A DNA stretch of 64,000 bases from Enterobacter pseudoroggenkampii (GTDB taxonomy: Bacteria > Pseudomonadota > Gammaproteobacteria > Enterobacterales > Enterobacteriaceae), in contig NZ_JAPMLV010000005.1 in assembly GCF_026420145.1 (NCBI RefSeq), positions 124,001-188,000 of the forward strand, read 5' to 3'. Below, piece by piece: positions 43,244 through 53,965 of this stretch. The stretch's first letter is position 1; every line of letters begins with the position of its first letter. The translations under genes and the position numbers were made by a program. The notes below the pieces were generated by a model that made no database searches, had not been told where the DNA came from, and saw nothing but the letters and a program-made list of their open reading frames with translations.

Positions 43244-45418
43244 TTAACCGATCTTACGTTTTACGTTCTTCTTCGTTCCCGCCCCACCGTTCGAACGCTG
43301 ATGCACAATTGGCGTGTGCTTGGTCAGCGCCGGGCGCGTATTGCGGTTCTGGCGACGCGCTTCGCGCATCTCCTCCAGCGTCGGGGCCGGTACCAGGCAG
43401 TCGCGGCGCGAGCCGATCAGATGTTTTTTACCCATCTCTTCCAGCGCCTGGCGGATCAGCGGCCAGTTTTTCGGATCGTGGTAACGCAGCAGCGCCTTGT
43501 GCAGACGACGCTGTTTATCCCCTTTCGGCACCACCACCTCTTCACTCTTATAGCCAATCTTACTCAGCGGGTTCTTGCCGGTGTAATACATGGTCGTCGA
43601 GTTGGCGAGCGGTGATGGATAGAAGTTCTGCACCTGATCCAGACGGAAGCGACGCTGCTTCAGCCACAGGGCCAGGTTCACCATGTCCTCATCGCGCGTG
43701 CCCGGGTGGGCGGAGATGAAGTACGGGATCAGATACTGCTCTTTGCCCGCCTGCTTCGAGTAGGTGTCGAACAGCTCTTTAAAGCGATCGTAGCTGCCCA
43801 TGCCCGGCTTCATCATCTTCGACAGCGGGCCTTCTTCGGTATGCTCCGGCGCAATCTTCAGATAGCCGCCGACGTGGTGCGTCGCCAGCTCTTTGATGTA
43901 GCGCGGATCTTCCACGGCGATGTCGTAACGTACCCCGGAAGCGATGAGGATCTTCTTGATGCCCTTCAGATCGCGCGCGCGGCGGTAGAGGTTGATCGTC
44001 GGCTCGTGGTTGGTGTCCATGTGCTCGCAAATGCTCGGATAGACGCAGGAGAGGCGACGACAGGTTTGCTCCGCGCGCGGCGACTTGCAGCGCAGCATGT
44101 ACATGTTGGCGGTTGGGCCACCGAGGTCAGAAATCACGCCGGTAAAGCCCGGCACCGTGTCGCGAATCGCTTCGATCTCATTGATAATCGACTCTTCCGA
44201 ACGGCTCTGAATAATACGCCCTTCGTGCTCGGTAATGGAGCAGAAGGAGCATCCGCCGAAGCAGCCGCGCATGATGTTGATCGAGAAGCGGATCATCTCA
44301 TACGCCGGGATGCGGGCGTTGCCGTACGCCGGGTGCGGCACGCGCTTGTACGGAAGCGCAAAGACGCTGTCCATCTCTTCGGTGGAGAGCGGGATGGCCG
44401 GCGGGTTGATCCAGATAAAGCGCTCGCCGTGCTTCTGCATCAGCGCGCGGGCGCAGCCCGGGTTGGTTTCATGGTGCAGAATACGGGACGCGTGCGCGTA
44501 GAGCACCTTGTCGGCTTTCACCTTCTCGTAGGACGGCAGCAACACGTAGGTCTTTTCCCACGGTTTCGGGCGCGGCGGCTGCACGACGATAGCCTTCGCT
44601 TCCGCTTTTTTCGGCTCAACCGGCTTGTTATCGGCACACGGAAGATCTTCACCGTACGGGTGTGGGATCGGGTCGATTTTGCCCGGCATATCAATGATGC
44701 GGGAATCCACACCGCGCCAGCCCGGCAGCGCCTCTTTCACCATGATGGCGGTATTGCGCACGTCACGGATGCTGCTCACCGGCTCGCCCTGCGACAGACG
44801 GTGCGCCACTTCTACCAGCGGACGCTCGCCGTTACCGTAAATCAGCATGTCGGCTTTGGAGTCCACCAGCACCGAGCGGCGAACGGTATCTGACCAGTAG
44901 TCGTAGTGCGCGGTGCGGCGCAGGCTCGCCTCGATGCCGCCCAGGATCACCGGCACGTCTTTCCAGGCTTCTTTGCAGCGCTGGGTATAGACGAGGGTCG
45001 CGCGGTCCGGACGTTTACCCGCCACGTTATCCGGCGTGTAGGCGTCGTCATGACGCAGCTTACGGTCGGCGGTATAGCGGTTGATCATCGAGTCCATGTT
45101 GCCCGCGGTCACGCCGAAGAACAGGTTGGGTTTACCCAGACGCATAAAGTCGTCTTTGCTGTTCCAGTCAGGCTGGGAGATGATCCCCACGCGGAAGCCC
45201 TGCGCCTCAAGCATACGGCCACAGATGGCCATGCCGAAGCTCGGATGGTCAACATAGGCATCGCCCGTGACCAGAATAATGTCGCAGCTGTCCCAGCCCA
45301 GTTGGTCCATCTCTTCCCGGGACATCGGCAGGAACGGCGCCGGTCCAAAGCAGGCCGCCCAGTACTGGGGCCAGGAGAAGAGGTCACGATCCGGCTGGAT
45401 CAGGGAAATTGCGCTCAT
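43244..45418 (-). CDS. ygiQ: Radical SAM family protein YgiQ
   Basis: This 724-residue UPF0313 protein has an N-terminal domain ([20 protein letters not shown]), then the radical SAM core with the 4Fe-4S CxxxCxxC in [19 protein letters not shown], and a basic C-terminal tail (KNVKRKIG). The reaction is unknown. It is conserved next to ftsP in E. coli. Confidence 0.95.
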   Translation of the reverse strand: MSAISLIQPDRDLFSWPQYWAACFGPAPFLPMSREEMDQLGWDSCDIILVTGDAYVDHPSFGMAICGRMLEAQGFRVGIISQPDWNSKDDFMRLGKPNLFFGVTAGNMDSMINRYTADRKLRHDDAYTPDNVAGKRPDRATLVYTQRCKEAWKDVPVILGGIEASLRRTAHYDYWSDTVRRSVLVDSKADMLIYGNGERPLVEVAHRLSQGEPVSSIRDVRNTAIMVKEALPGWRGVDSRIIDMPGKIDPIPHPYGEDLPCADNKPVEPKKAEAKAIVVQPPRPKPWEKTYVLLPSYEKVKADKVLYAHASRILHHETNPGCARALMQKHGERFIWINPPAIPLSTEEMDSVFALPYKRVPHPAYGNARIPAYEMIRFSINIMRGCFGGCSFCSITEHEGRIIQSRSEESIINEIEAIRDTVPGFTGVISDLGGPTANMYMLRCKSPRAEQTCRRLSCVYPSICEHMDTNHEPTINLYRRARDLKGIKKILIASGVRYDIAVEDPRYIKELATHHVGGYLKIAPEHTEEGPLSKMMKPGMGSYDRFKELFDTYSKQAGKEQYLIPYFISAHPGTRDEDMVNLALWLKQRRFRLDQVQNFYPSPLANSTTMYYTGKNPLSKIGYKSEEVVVPKGDKQRRLHKALLRYHDPKNWPLIRQALEEMGKKHLIGSRRDCLVPAPTLEEMREARRQNRNTRPALTKHTPIVHQRSNGGAGTKKNVKRKIG

Positions 45419-45504
45419 AATGCTTCCGAAGAAAAAATAGACAAAAGGAGCGGGATTATACGCTGGATCAATGTGGGAAATGAAGGGGTATTATGCAGGC
45501 TGTT

Positions 45505-45540
45505 GCCCTCACCCCAGCCCTCTCCCACAGGGAGAGGGAG
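45505..45540 (-). repeat. GAGAGGG intergenic palindromic repeat, copy 4
   Basis: GCCCTCACCCCAGCCCTCTC followed by CCACAGGGAGAGGGAG. It lies just downstream of the ftsP stop and upstream of ygiQ. Confidence 0.85.
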
Positions 45541-45549
45541 AAATGCAAT

Positions 45550-46962
45550 TTACGGTGCCGGATTGATCAGCATCTGCCCCACGGAGCCCCTGTCCATCAT
45601 CTCCAGCGTCTGGCTGTGGAACAGGAACGGGAAGTGTGGCCACGAAGGCTGACCGTAGTAGACAAGCAGTTCCACCTGGCCGTCCACCCAGACGGTATCT
45701 TTCCAGCCGCGATCTTCCGGGAACGGCATCGCGCCGTTAACGTTGCGGATCAGGAATGACACCCCTTCAATATGGAACGACTGCGGCATATCCGAGCGAA
45801 CCGTCCAGCGCTCCCAGGTGCCCTGCTGCGCGGTGATGTCGATGCGGTTAACATCCCACAGCGCGCCGTTGATCCCCGGATCGTCGCCCAGGCTGATATC
45901 ACGGCTGCGCGCCGGCGAGCCGCTCATGATCTCCTGCGGCAGCAGACGCATTGGCAGGCTGTCGGTCACCAGCGGCAGCAGACCGGTTGGACGCAGGGTC
46001 AGCACCAGGGTCGAGACAAGTATGCTCGACGGTTCAAAGAACCCGCGAATACGGTCAACAATGCTGGCCGCTTCACCGCAGGTGACAGACACTTCATCCC
46101 CATTGGTCATATCAATGAGCACTTCGCGACGTTCACCCGGCGAGAGCGCCAGCTGTTTGACGGAAACCGGCGCCGGTAAAAAGCCCTGATCGCCGGAAAT
46201 TACGTGCAGCGGACGGCCATCACTCATTTTCAGCTGATAGCGGCGCGAGTTAGACGCGTTGAGCAGACGCAGGCGCACCCAGCCACGGGACACTTCGACA
46301 AACGGGCTCTGCGCGCCGTTTACCAGCAGCGTATCGCCAACGAAGCCGCCGCTGCCCGGTTCGCTGTATTCCGGGGTACCGAAATTATCCAGACGTTTGT
46401 CCTGTATGATAATCGGGAAGTCATCCACGCCGTAGTGGTTCGGGATCGGCAGGGATTTGCTGACCTCATCTTCCACCAGCCACATTCCGGCCAGGCCGTT
46501 ATAGACCTGCTGCGCCGTGCGGTTAGGCGTGTTGGCGTGATACCACAGGGTTGCCGCGCTCTGGCGAATCGGCAGAACGGGCGCCCAGTCGGCGCTGGGG
46601 GACATCATTCGCGCCGCGCCGCCAATCAGCGGGCCAGGCACCTGCAGGCCGCTGATGGTCATGGCGACATTTTCAGGGGTGCGGTTACTGTAGATGAGCT
46701 TTACGTCATCGCCATTCCACACGCGAATGGTCGGCCCAAGGTAACGTCCGTTAATGCCCCAGACGGGTGCACGCGTCCCCTGGGTAAAGGACCAGTGGCT
46801 GCGCTGCAGCGTCAGAAAAAGCGGCTGACCGCGACGGGATTCAATGAGTGGCGGAATAGGCAGCGACTGTTGCTGCCCGGCGGCGCTGGCTGTCAGCGGC
46901 ATCGCACCCGCACAAAGGGCGATCCCCGAAGCCTGAATAAACTGACGCCGACTGAGTGACAT
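45550..46962 (-). CDS. ftsP: Cell division protein FtsP (SufI), Tat-exported cupredoxin
   Basis: This 470-residue protein has a twin-arginine signal (MSLSRRQFIQASG, cut after ASA) and three cupredoxin domains of the multicopper oxidase fold without a complete copper site. FtsP stabilises the divisome under stress and is a classic Tat substrate. The start at ATG 46962 is set by the Tat motif and by the length (470, as in E. coli). It follows plsC by 58 bp. Confidence 0.97.
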   Translation of the reverse strand: MSLSRRQFIQASGIALCAGAMPLTASAAGQQQSLPIPPLIESRRGQPLFLTLQRSHWSFTQGTRAPVWGINGRYLGPTIRVWNGDDVKLIYSNRTPENVAMTISGLQVPGPLIGGAARMMSPSADWAPVLPIRQSAATLWYHANTPNRTAQQVYNGLAGMWLVEDEVSKSLPIPNHYGVDDFPIIIQDKRLDNFGTPEYSEPGSGGFVGDTLLVNGAQSPFVEVSRGWVRLRLLNASNSRRYQLKMSDGRPLHVISGDQGFLPAPVSVKQLALSPGERREVLIDMTNGDEVSVTCGEAASIVDRIRGFFEPSSILVSTLVLTLRPTGLLPLVTDSLPMRLLPQEIMSGSPARSRDISLGDDPGINGALWDVNRIDITAQQGTWERWTVRSDMPQSFHIEGVSFLIRNVNGAMPFPEDRGWKDTVWVDGQVELLVYYGQPSWPHFPFLFHSQTLEMMDRGSVGQMLINPAP

Positions 46963-47020
46963 ATAAGCTCCATCTGAAACGACTAACAACGCGGGAATTC
47001 GTTTTCCCTTCAACGCCGGA

Positions 47021-47758
47021 TTAAATCTTACCGGCGGCTTCTCTCTCTGCGACTTCTTTGTCGAGCAGCGCAATATGCTCAGCCATCAGATCACGGCAGT
47101 GCGCGGCCAGCTCGCGCACCTGATCTTTACCGTATTTGCTGGTATCGACGGGTGGCAGCATTTCGACAATCACCAGCCCGTTATTCAGGCGGTTAAGATT
47201 AATCTTATTCGAAGTATTGGAAACGCACACAGGAATAATTGGAACACCTGCCGCAATTGCAGCGTGAAACGCACCGGTTTTAAACGGCAGCAGGCCGCGG
47301 CCGCGGCTGCGCGTCCCTTCCGGGAACATCCAGATTGAAATTTTGCGCTTTTTAAAATGATTCACCACTTCCGCAATGGTGCTGTGCGCTTTTGCACGGT
47401 TATTACGGTCGATCAGCAGGTTACCGGTAAGCCAGTACAGCTGACCAAAAAACGGGATCCACAGCAGGCTTTTTTTGCCCACCGTCACGGTCGGTGGAAG
47501 CACGATATTAGAGGCCGTTACCATATCGTAGTTGTTCTGATGGTTGGCGATATAGATGGCGTTACCGAAATTCTCCGCCCCTTCCGGCAGACGTTTTTCA
47601 ACCTTCAGACCGAACAGCGGCGCAAGGCGACCAAACATATGGCCGAAGGTGGCGACATGCTTCGGATTACGCGGGCTGAACAGGCAATAAATAGAGCCGA
47701 AAATACAGACCAGAATGCAGTAGATAACGGTAAGAATAAGACGAACAATATATAGCAT
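47021..47758 (-). CDS. plsC: 1-acylglycerol-3-phosphate O-acyltransferase PlsC
   Basis: This 245-residue membrane enzyme makes phosphatidic acid. It has an N-terminal span (LILTVIYCILVCIFGSIYC), the catalytic NHQNNYD (HX4D) and the acyl-acceptor motif FPEGTRSRGRGLLPFKTGAF. ATG 47758 matches the E. coli start. Confidence 0.97.
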   Translation of the reverse strand: MLYIVRLILTVIYCILVCIFGSIYCLFSPRNPKHVATFGHMFGRLAPLFGLKVEKRLPEGAENFGNAIYIANHQNNYDMVTASNIVLPPTVTVGKKSLLWIPFFGQLYWLTGNLLIDRNNRAKAHSTIAEVVNHFKKRKISIWMFPEGTRSRGRGLLPFKTGAFHAAIAAGVPIIPVCVSNTSNKINLNRLNNGLVIVEMLPPVDTSKYGKDQVRELAAHCRDLMAEHIALLDKEVAEREAAGKI

Positions 47759-47921
47759 AGCGACCTCTGAAGCCCCAACAGCTGACAATTATACTTCACC
47801 TGTGGCCAGGTAAGGACTTTATTACGAGCGCGTATTGTTAATCGCAACGCACGAATTAACAACGATTTTACGGGAAATTTTATTGAAATTCCCCCTCCGG
47901 ACAGAGGGGGATATCACGACA

Positions 47922-50180
47922 TTACTCTTCGCTGTCACCCGCGGTGCTGCGTGCAGGAGAGTCAATCTCCACGCGGTCAATACGCTGCAGACCGCGCATC
48001 AGCGAGCCACGGCGACCGCGCTCACCCACCACCTTCTGCAGCTCTTCCGGACGAAGCTTGATTTTGCGCTTGCCGACGTGAATGGTCAGCGTGCTCTGCG
48101 GCGGCAGAAGGAAGAGGTGCGCCAGGCCATCTTCGCCTTTCGCGGCCTCCGCCGACGGGATGTTGATAATCTTGTTGCCCTTGCCTTTCGACAGCTCCGG
48201 CAGATCGCTGACCGGGAACATCAGCATACGTCCGGCGGTAGTGATCGCCAGCAGCATGTCGCTTTCGTTCTCAATCACCAGCGGCGCCATCACGTGAGCG
48301 TTGTCCGGCAGGCTAATCAGCGCCTTACCGGCACGGTTGCGGGAAACCAGGTCGTTAAAGGTACAGATAAAGCCGTAGCCCGCATCGGACGCCAGCAGCA
48401 GCTTCTGCTCATCGGCTTCCATCAGCATATGGTCAACCGTCGCCCCCGGCGGCAGCGTCAGCTTGCCGGTGAGCGGCTCGCCCTGCCCGCGCGCGGAAGG
48501 CAGCGTGATCGGGTCGATGGCGTAGCTGCGGCCGGTGGAGTCGATAAACGCCACCGGCTGGTTGCTCTTCCCTTTCACCGCCGCTTTGAAGCTGTCGCCC
48601 GCTTTGTAGCTGAGCCCCGGCGCGTCGATATCGTGGCCTTTGGCGCTGCGCACCCAGCCGCTCTGCGACAGGACAATGGTCACCGGCTCGGACGGTTGCA
48701 TGTCGTGCTCGTTCATCGCCTTCGCTTCTTCGCGCTCGTGCAGCGGAGAACGACGGTCGTCGCCAAACGCGTCGGCATCGGCCTGCAGCTCTTTCTTCAG
48801 CAGGGTGTTCATCTTGCGTTCGGACGCGAGGATCGCCTGCAGCTGATCGCGCTCTTTTTCCAGCTCGTTCTGCTCGCCGCGGATCTTCATCTCTTCCAGT
48901 TTGGCGAGATGGCGCAGCTTCAGCTCGAGGATCGCTTCGGCCTGGGTTTCGCTGATGCCAAAGCGCGACATCAGGGCCGGCTTCGGCTCGTCCTCGGTAC
49001 GGATGATCTCAATCACCTCGTCGATATTGAGGAACGCCACCAGCAAACCTTCAAGGATATGCAGGCGCTTAAGCACTTTCTCCAGACGATGGTTCAGACG
49101 ACGGCGTACCGTATCGCGGCGGAACGTCAGCCATTCGGTGAGGATCTCCAGCAGGTTTTTCACCGCCGGGCGTCCGTCGAGGCCGATCATGTTCAGGTTG
49201 ATGCGGTAGCTTTTTTCCAGATCGGTGGTGGCAAACAGGTGGTTCATCACCTGCTCCATGTCCACGCGGTTGGAGCGCGGCACAATCACCAGACGGGTCG
49301 GGTTCTCGTGGTCAGACTCGTCGCGCAGGTCGTCCACCATCGGCAGCTTTTTATTGCGCATCTGGGAGGCGATCTGCTCCAGCACTTTGGCACCGGAAAC
49401 CTGATGCGGCAGCGCGGTGATCACCACGGCGCCGTCTTCTTTATTCCACACCGCGCGCATGCGCACGGAGCCGCGACCGTTCTGGTAGATTTTGCGAATT
49501 TCCGCACGCGAGGTAATGATTTCGGCTTCGGTCGGGAAATCCGGACCCTGAACGATATCCAGCAGATCGTCGAGCGAGGCTTTCGGCTGCTCAATCAGGG
49601 TGATAGCGGCTTTCGCCACTTCACGCAGGTTGTGCGGCGGAATGTCCGTCGCCATACCGACCGCAATACCGGTGGTGCCGTTCAGCAGGATATTCGGCAG
49701 ACGCGCAGGCAGCATCTTCGGCTCCTGCAGCGTACCGTCGAAGTTCGGTACCCAGTCAACGGTCCCCTGACCCAGCTCGCCCAGCAGCACTTCGGCATAT
49801 TTAGACAGACGGGATTCGGTATAACGCATCGCCGCGAAGGATTTTGGATCGTCCGGCGCACCCCAGTTCCCCTGGCCATCCACCAGCGGGTAGCGGTAAG
49901 AGAACGGCTGGGCCATCAGCACCATCGCTTCATAGCAGGCGCTGTCGCCGTGCGGATGATATTTACCCAGCACGTCACCGACGGTACGGGCGGATTTCTT
50001 GAACTTGGCGGTGGCGTTCAGCCCCAGCTCGGACATCGCATAGACGATGCGGCGCTGAACGGGCTTCAGGCCATCCCCGATAAACGGCAACGCCCTGTCC
50101 ATGATGACGTACATGGAGTAGTTCAGGTAGGCGTTTTCCGTGAATTCATGTAGCGCGAGGCGCTCTGCCATATCGCTCAT
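47922..50180 (-). CDS. parC: DNA topoisomerase IV subunit A
   Basis: This 752-residue subunit cuts and rejoins DNA during decatenation. The catalytic Tyr is at position 120 (AAMRYTESR). The quinolone-resistance region reads [12 protein letters not shown] with Ser80 and Glu84, the susceptible wild-type residues. The C-terminal beta-propeller follows from about 490. A hairpin CCCCCTC/GAGGGGG at 47891-47910 lies after the stop. Confidence 0.98.
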   Translation of the reverse strand: MSDMAERLALHEFTENAYLNYSMYVIMDRALPFIGDGLKPVQRRIVYAMSELGLNATAKFKKSARTVGDVLGKYHPHGDSACYEAMVLMAQPFSYRYPLVDGQGNWGAPDDPKSFAAMRYTESRLSKYAEVLLGELGQGTVDWVPNFDGTLQEPKMLPARLPNILLNGTTGIAVGMATDIPPHNLREVAKAAITLIEQPKASLDDLLDIVQGPDFPTEAEIITSRAEIRKIYQNGRGSVRMRAVWNKEDGAVVITALPHQVSGAKVLEQIASQMRNKKLPMVDDLRDESDHENPTRLVIVPRSNRVDMEQVMNHLFATTDLEKSYRINLNMIGLDGRPAVKNLLEILTEWLTFRRDTVRRRLNHRLEKVLKRLHILEGLLVAFLNIDEVIEIIRTEDEPKPALMSRFGISETQAEAILELKLRHLAKLEEMKIRGEQNELEKERDQLQAILASERKMNTLLKKELQADADAFGDDRRSPLHEREEAKAMNEHDMQPSEPVTIVLSQSGWVRSAKGHDIDAPGLSYKAGDSFKAAVKGKSNQPVAFIDSTGRSYAIDPITLPSARGQGEPLTGKLTLPPGATVDHMLMEADEQKLLLASDAGYGFICTFNDLVSRNRAGKALISLPDNAHVMAPLVIENESDMLLAITTAGRMLMFPVSDLPELSKGKGNKIINIPSAEAAKGEDGLAHLFLLPPQSTLTIHVGKRKIKLRPEELQKVVGERGRRGSLMRGLQRIDRVEIDSPARSTAGDSEE

Positions 50181-50270
50181 TACGTGTGATTCCTCAACTC
50201 AGAAACCGAAGGGTTTCAGGCAATATTGCCGCAGATACTACCTTATCTGGCGAGTTGAGTCACAAAGAAA

Positions 50271-50293
50271 AAGGGCCGCTTATGCGGCCCTTT
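50271..50293 (-). terminator. Terminator of ygiW
   Basis: AAAGGGCCGC-ataa-GCGGCCCTTTTTC on the minus strand, 6 bp after the ygiW stop. Confidence 0.92.
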
Positions 50294-50298
50294 CAGGG

Positions 50299-50700
50299 TT
50301 ATTTGTTCAGCTTAATGACCTGCTTCACGTCGATTTCAAAATCGTTCCACTCTTTATCGACCTTGCCCTGGATTTCCACTTTATCCTGAGGGGTGACGGT
50401 CACGCCGTTCCAGCGCTTGTGGTCAATTTCCACGTTCACCGTGCCGGTCTCATCGCGGAAGGTGTAGCGGTCATCGGACAGGCGCTGGGTGATGTTCCCG
50501 CGCAGCTTCACCCAACTGTCGTCCTTCATCTCTTTCACCTTCACCGCGGTAGTGAGGTTGGCGTCATTATCGACAAAACCGCCTGCCTGCGTTTGGGTCT
50601 GGGTCTGTGCGGCAGACGGGCCGTTAAATCCGCCCTGCGCGGCAAAAACGGGGGCAGTGGTCATCATCATGATGGCGGCAATAGCAGCGAATTTTTTCAT
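50299..50700 (-). CDS. ygiW: BOF-family periplasmic stress protein YgiW
   Basis: This 133-residue exported protein has a signal peptide (MKKFAAIAAIMMMTTAPVFA) and an OB-fold domain (VKEMKDDSWVKLRGNITQRL, DKVEIQGKVDKEWNDFEIDV). E. coli YgiW/VisP responds to hydrogen peroxide and envelope stress and is part of the QseBC neighbourhood. It diverges from qseB across 138 bp. Confidence 0.95.
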   Translation of the reverse strand: MKKFAAIAAIMMMTTAPVFAAQGGFNGPSAAQTQTQTQAGGFVDNDANLTTAVKVKEMKDDSWVKLRGNITQRLSDDRYTFRDETGTVNVEIDHKRWNGVTVTPQDKVEIQGKVDKEWNDFEIDVKQVIKLNK

Positions 50701-50838
50701 ATTAACTCTCCCTTTAATCTGGTTTCGCAGTCCATTAAACAGGGTAATCCTTAACAACTTCTTAAGGGAAAAATTTATTTATTATTGCTGTACAGCAGGC
50801 GCTTACAGAGGGTTTACTGACGGCATCAAGGAGGGAAC

Positions 50839-51498
50839 ATGCGCATTTTACTGGTAGAAGACGACAGGTTAATCGGTGACGGTATCAAAGCGGGGTTAAG
50901 CAAAATGGGCTTTAGCGTGGACTGGTTTACCGACGGTAAAACCGGTCAGGCCGCGCTCGCGTCTGCGCCCTATGATGCCGTGGTGCTGGATCTGACGCTG
51001 CCGGAAATCGACGGTCTGGACATCCTGCGCGCGTGGCGCGAAAGCGGGCGCAGCGAGCCGGTATTGATCCTGACCGCGCGGGATGCGCTTAACCAGCGCG
51101 TGGAAGGGCTGCGTCTTGGCGCGGATGATTATCTCTGCAAGCCGTTCGCGCTGATTGAAGTGGGTGCCCGCCTCGAGGCGCTGGTCCGCCGCAGTCACGG
51201 CCAGACGCATAGCGAGCTACGCCACGGCAAGGTCACGCTCGATCCGACCCGACTCGTCGCCACGCTGGACGGTGAGCCGCTGACGCTCAAGCCGAAAGAG
51301 TTCGCGCTGCTGGAGCTGTTAATGCGTAACGCGGGTCGGGTGCTGCCGCGAAAGCTTATCGAGGAAAAACTGTATACCTGGGACGACGACGTCTCCAGCA
51401 ACGCCATCGAAGTGCACGTTCATCATCTGCGCCGCAAGCTTGGCAGCGAGTTTATCCGCACCGTGCACGGCATCGGCTATATCCTGGGTGACGCATGA
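50839..51498 (+). CDS. qseB: Response regulator QseB
   Basis: This 219-residue OmpR-type regulator has a receiver with the acidic pocket VEDDR, Asp51 in [13 protein letters not shown] and Lys in [10 protein letters not shown], plus a winged-helix C-terminus ([20 protein letters not shown]). It controls flagella and virulence genes in relatives. It overlaps qseC by 4 bp. Confidence 0.97.
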   Translation: MRILLVEDDRLIGDGIKAGLSKMGFSVDWFTDGKTGQAALASAPYDAVVLDLTLPEIDGLDILRAWRESGRSEPVLILTARDALNQRVEGLRLGADDYLCKPFALIEVGARLEALVRRSHGQTHSELRHGKVTLDPTRLVATLDGEPLTLKPKEFALLELLMRNAGRVLPRKLIEEKLYTWDDDVSSNAIEVHVHHLRRKLGSEFIRTVHGIGYILGDA

Positions 51499-52844
51499 AG
51501 CTGACGCAACGCCTGAGCCTGAAGCTGCGCCTGACGCTCCTTTTTTTAGCGCTTTCCCTGACGGCATGGTTTGCCGCCAGCCTGGTGGCCTGGCAGCAGA
51601 CCACCCACAAGCTGGATAAGCTCTTCGACACGCAGCAGATGCTGTTTGCCAAACGGCTGCTGACGATGGATCTTGACGAGATCCGCGCCCCCGAACGCAT
51701 GCGTGAGATCCCCAAAAAAGTGAAGCATGGTCGTCTGGATGACGACGCGCTGGCTTTCGCCATTTACAGCGTCGAGGGCAAAATGCTGCTGAACGACGGC
51801 GAGAACGGGCGCGATATTCCGTACCACTATCGCCGCGACGGGTTTGATAACGGGCAGCTCCAGGACGACAACGACGAATGGCGTTTCCTGTGGCTGACCT
51901 CACCCGACGGGAAGTACCGCGTGGTGGTCGGTCAGGAGTGGGAGTACCGCCAGGATATGGCGCTGGACGTGGTCAGCTCACAACTGACCCCCTGGCTGGT
52001 GGCGCTGCCCGTGATGTTGCTGCTGCTGGTTCTCCTCCTCAGTCGGGAGCTGAAGCCACTGAAAAAGCTGGCACAGACCCTGCGCTCCCGCTCGCCGGAC
52101 GCCACAGATAACCTGCCGACGGAGGGCGTACCAACAGAAGTACGCCCCCTGCTCGACGCGCTGAATCATCTCTTCGCGCGCACCCAGGAGATGATGACCC
52201 GCGAGCGCCGCTTTACGTCCGATGCGGCCCACGAGCTGCGCAGCCCGCTGGCGGCCCTGAAGGTACAAACTGACGTGGCGCAGCTCTCTCATGACGATCC
52301 GCAGGCGCGGGAAAAGGCGCTGATGCAGCTGCATGCGGGAATCGACCGCGCTTCCCGGCTGGTGGACCAGCTCCTCACGCTGTCGCGTCTGGATACGCTG
52401 GACAACCTGGACGATGTCGAACCTATAACGCTTGCCGATCTACTGCAGTCGGCGGTGCTGGATATCTGGCATCCGGCGCAGCAGGCGGGCATTGATGTTC
52501 GCCTGAATATCCATGCACCAGAGGTTACACGTACGGGCCAGCCGCTGCTCCTGAGCCTGCTGGTGCGCAACCTGCTGGATAACGCGATTCGCTACAGCCC
52601 GCACGGCAGCGTGGTGGACGTGACGCTTGACGCGCGTAGCTTTAGCGTGCGCGACAATGGTCCCGGCATTTCACCGGACGCGCTGGCGCGCATCGGCGAG
52701 CGCTTTTATCGTCCGCCGGGTCAGGATGCCACGGGCAGCGGGTTGGGATTATCCATCGTAAAACGCATCGCCGCCCTGCACGGGATGCGCGTCTCGCTGA
52801 GCAATGCCCCTGAAGGTGGTTTTGAAGCGAAGGTCATCTGGTAA
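51495..52844 (+). CDS. qseC: Sensor histidine kinase QseC
   Basis: This 449-residue kinase has TM1 about 12-33, a periplasmic domain to about 157 with the acidic [15 protein letters not shown]2 about 160-180, then HAMP, the H box [20 protein letters not shown] and the ATPase boxes ([31 protein letters not shown]). It senses autoinducer-3 or host catecholamines in E. coli. It is coupled to qseB. Confidence 0.97.
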   Translation: MKLTQRLSLKLRLTLLFLALSLTAWFAASLVAWQQTTHKLDKLFDTQQMLFAKRLLTMDLDEIRAPERMREIPKKVKHGRLDDDALAFAIYSVEGKMLLNDGENGRDIPYHYRRDGFDNGQLQDDNDEWRFLWLTSPDGKYRVVVGQEWEYRQDMALDVVSSQLTPWLVALPVMLLLLVLLLSRELKPLKKLAQTLRSRSPDATDNLPTEGVPTEVRPLLDALNHLFARTQEMMTRERRFTSDAAHELRSPLAALKVQTDVAQLSHDDPQAREKALMQLHAGIDRASRLVDQLLTLSRLDTLDNLDDVEPITLADLLQSAVLDIWHPAQQAGIDVRLNIHAPEVTRTGQPLLLSLLVRNLLDNAIRYSPHGSVVDVTLDARSFSVRDNGPGISPDALARIGERFYRPPGQDATGSGLGLSIVKRIAALHGMRVSLSNAPEGGFEAKVIW

Positions 52845-52949
52845 GGAATTATTGCGTTTAATGCAAAAGACTTTGCACATTTTGCTCATTTTTCCGCTCC
52901 GTCCTCGCGCGTAGAATACTCGCCATACTCACATCATCGAGGACAAATA

Positions 52950-53531
52950 ATGAGCAACATTCTGATTATCAACGGTGCAAAAGAATTTGCGCACTCTAAA
53001 GGCCAGCTGAATGACACCCTGACCGAGGTCGCGGACGGTTTCCTGCGCGACGCCGGGCATGATGTTAAGGTCGTGCGTGCAGACAGCAACTACGATGTGA
53101 AAGCAGAAGTGCAGAACTTCCTGTGGGCTGACGTGGTGATCTGGCAGATGCCAGGCTGGTGGATGGGCGCGCCGTGGACCGTGAAAAAATACATGGACGA
53201 CGTGTTCACCGAAGGTCACGGCTCACTGTATGCCAGCGATGGCCGCACCCGCTCTGACGCGTCCAAAAAATACGGTTCAGGCGGTCTGATTCAGGGCAAA
53301 AAATATATGCTGTCACTGACCTGGAACGCGCCGCTGGAAGCCTTCACCGAGAAAGATCAGTTCTTCGAAGGCGTGGGCGTGGACGGTGCGTATCTGCCGT
53401 TCCACAAGGCGAATCAGTTCCTGGGCATGGATCCGCTGCCGACCTTTATCGTCAACGACGTGATTAAAATGCCTGATGTCCCGAGCTATATCGCAGAATA
53501 TCGCAAGCATCTCGCGAAAATTTTTGCTTAA
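52950..53531 (+). CDS. mdaB: NADPH:quinone reductase MdaB
   Basis: This 193-residue flavodoxin-fold enzyme (MSNILIINGAKEFAHSKGQL) makes two-electron reductions of quinones. The active region WQMPGWWMGAPWTVKKYMDD and GLIQGKKYMLSLTWNAP match E. coli MdaB. It forms an operon with ygiN 31 bp downstream, which oxidises the quinol again. E. coli ygiZ is absent between qseC and mdaB. Confidence 0.97.
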   Translation: MSNILIINGAKEFAHSKGQLNDTLTEVADGFLRDAGHDVKVVRADSNYDVKAEVQNFLWADVVIWQMPGWWMGAPWTVKKYMDDVFTEGHGSLYASDGRTRSDASKKYGSGGLIQGKKYMLSLTWNAPLEAFTEKDQFFEGVGVDGAYLPFHKANQFLGMDPLPTFIVNDVIKMPDVPSYIAEYRKHLAKIFA

Positions 53532-53562
53532 CTGGTAGCCTGGAATTAAAGGAGTAGTAAAC

Positions 53563-53877
53563 ATGCTTACCGTTATCGCAGAAATCCGTACTCGTCCAGG
53601 TCAACATCACCGCCAGGCGGTGCTGGATCAGTTCGCGAAAATTATCCCGACCGTACTGAAAGAAGAAGGCTGCCACGGCTACGCGCCGATGGTGGATGCC
53701 GCCACTGATGCCAGCTTCCAGGCGACCGCGCCGGACTCGATCATCATGGTTGAGCAGTGGGAAACCGTCGCACATCTTGAAGCGCATCTGCAGACCGCGC
53801 ACATGAAAGCGTGGAGCGACGCGGTGAAGGGTGACGTGCTGGAAACCCACATCCGTATTCTGGAGCAAGGGGTTTAA
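53563..53877 (+). CDS. ygiN: Quinol monooxygenase YgiN (ABM fold)
   Basis: This 104-residue protein has a ferredoxin-like ABM domain (MLTVIAEIRTRPGQHHRQAV, IIMVEQWETVAHLEAHLQTA). E. coli YgiN oxidises menadiol and partners MdaB in a quinone redox cycle. It is the last gene before the siderophore block. Confidence 0.96.
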   Translation: MLTVIAEIRTRPGQHHRQAVLDQFAKIIPTVLKEEGCHGYAPMVDAATDASFQATAPDSIIMVEQWETVAHLEAHLQTAHMKAWSDAVKGDVLETHIRILEQGV

Positions 53878-53881
53878 GTTT

Positions 53882-53955
53882 CCCCTCACCCCGGCCCTCT
53901 CCCCAAGGGAGAGGGAGAACAGATCCAGGCCCGGTAAGCGCTAGCGCCACCGGGC
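53882..53955 (-). repeat. Composite GAGAGGG + REP border, left side of the siderophore block
   Basis: A GAGAGGG element at 53882-53917 (CCCCTCACCCCGGCCCTCTC and on) is followed by a REP-like palindrome at 53930-53955 (GCCCGGTAAGCGCTAGCGCC ACCGGGC). The same pair occurs in mirror order at 61161-61233; the REP arms differ at one position of 27. Confidence 0.88.
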
Positions 53956-53965
53956 TTTGTTGTTT

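Noticed and set aside
43706..44893. 395-codon open frame opposite ygiQ
   Set aside because: Antisense shadow; ygiQ on the minus strand is full length with an intact radical SAM motif.
47835..50153. 772-codon open frame opposite parC
   Set aside because: It is an antisense shadow of a conserved, GC-rich gene; the protein is rich in Arg, His and Gln with no family resemblance.
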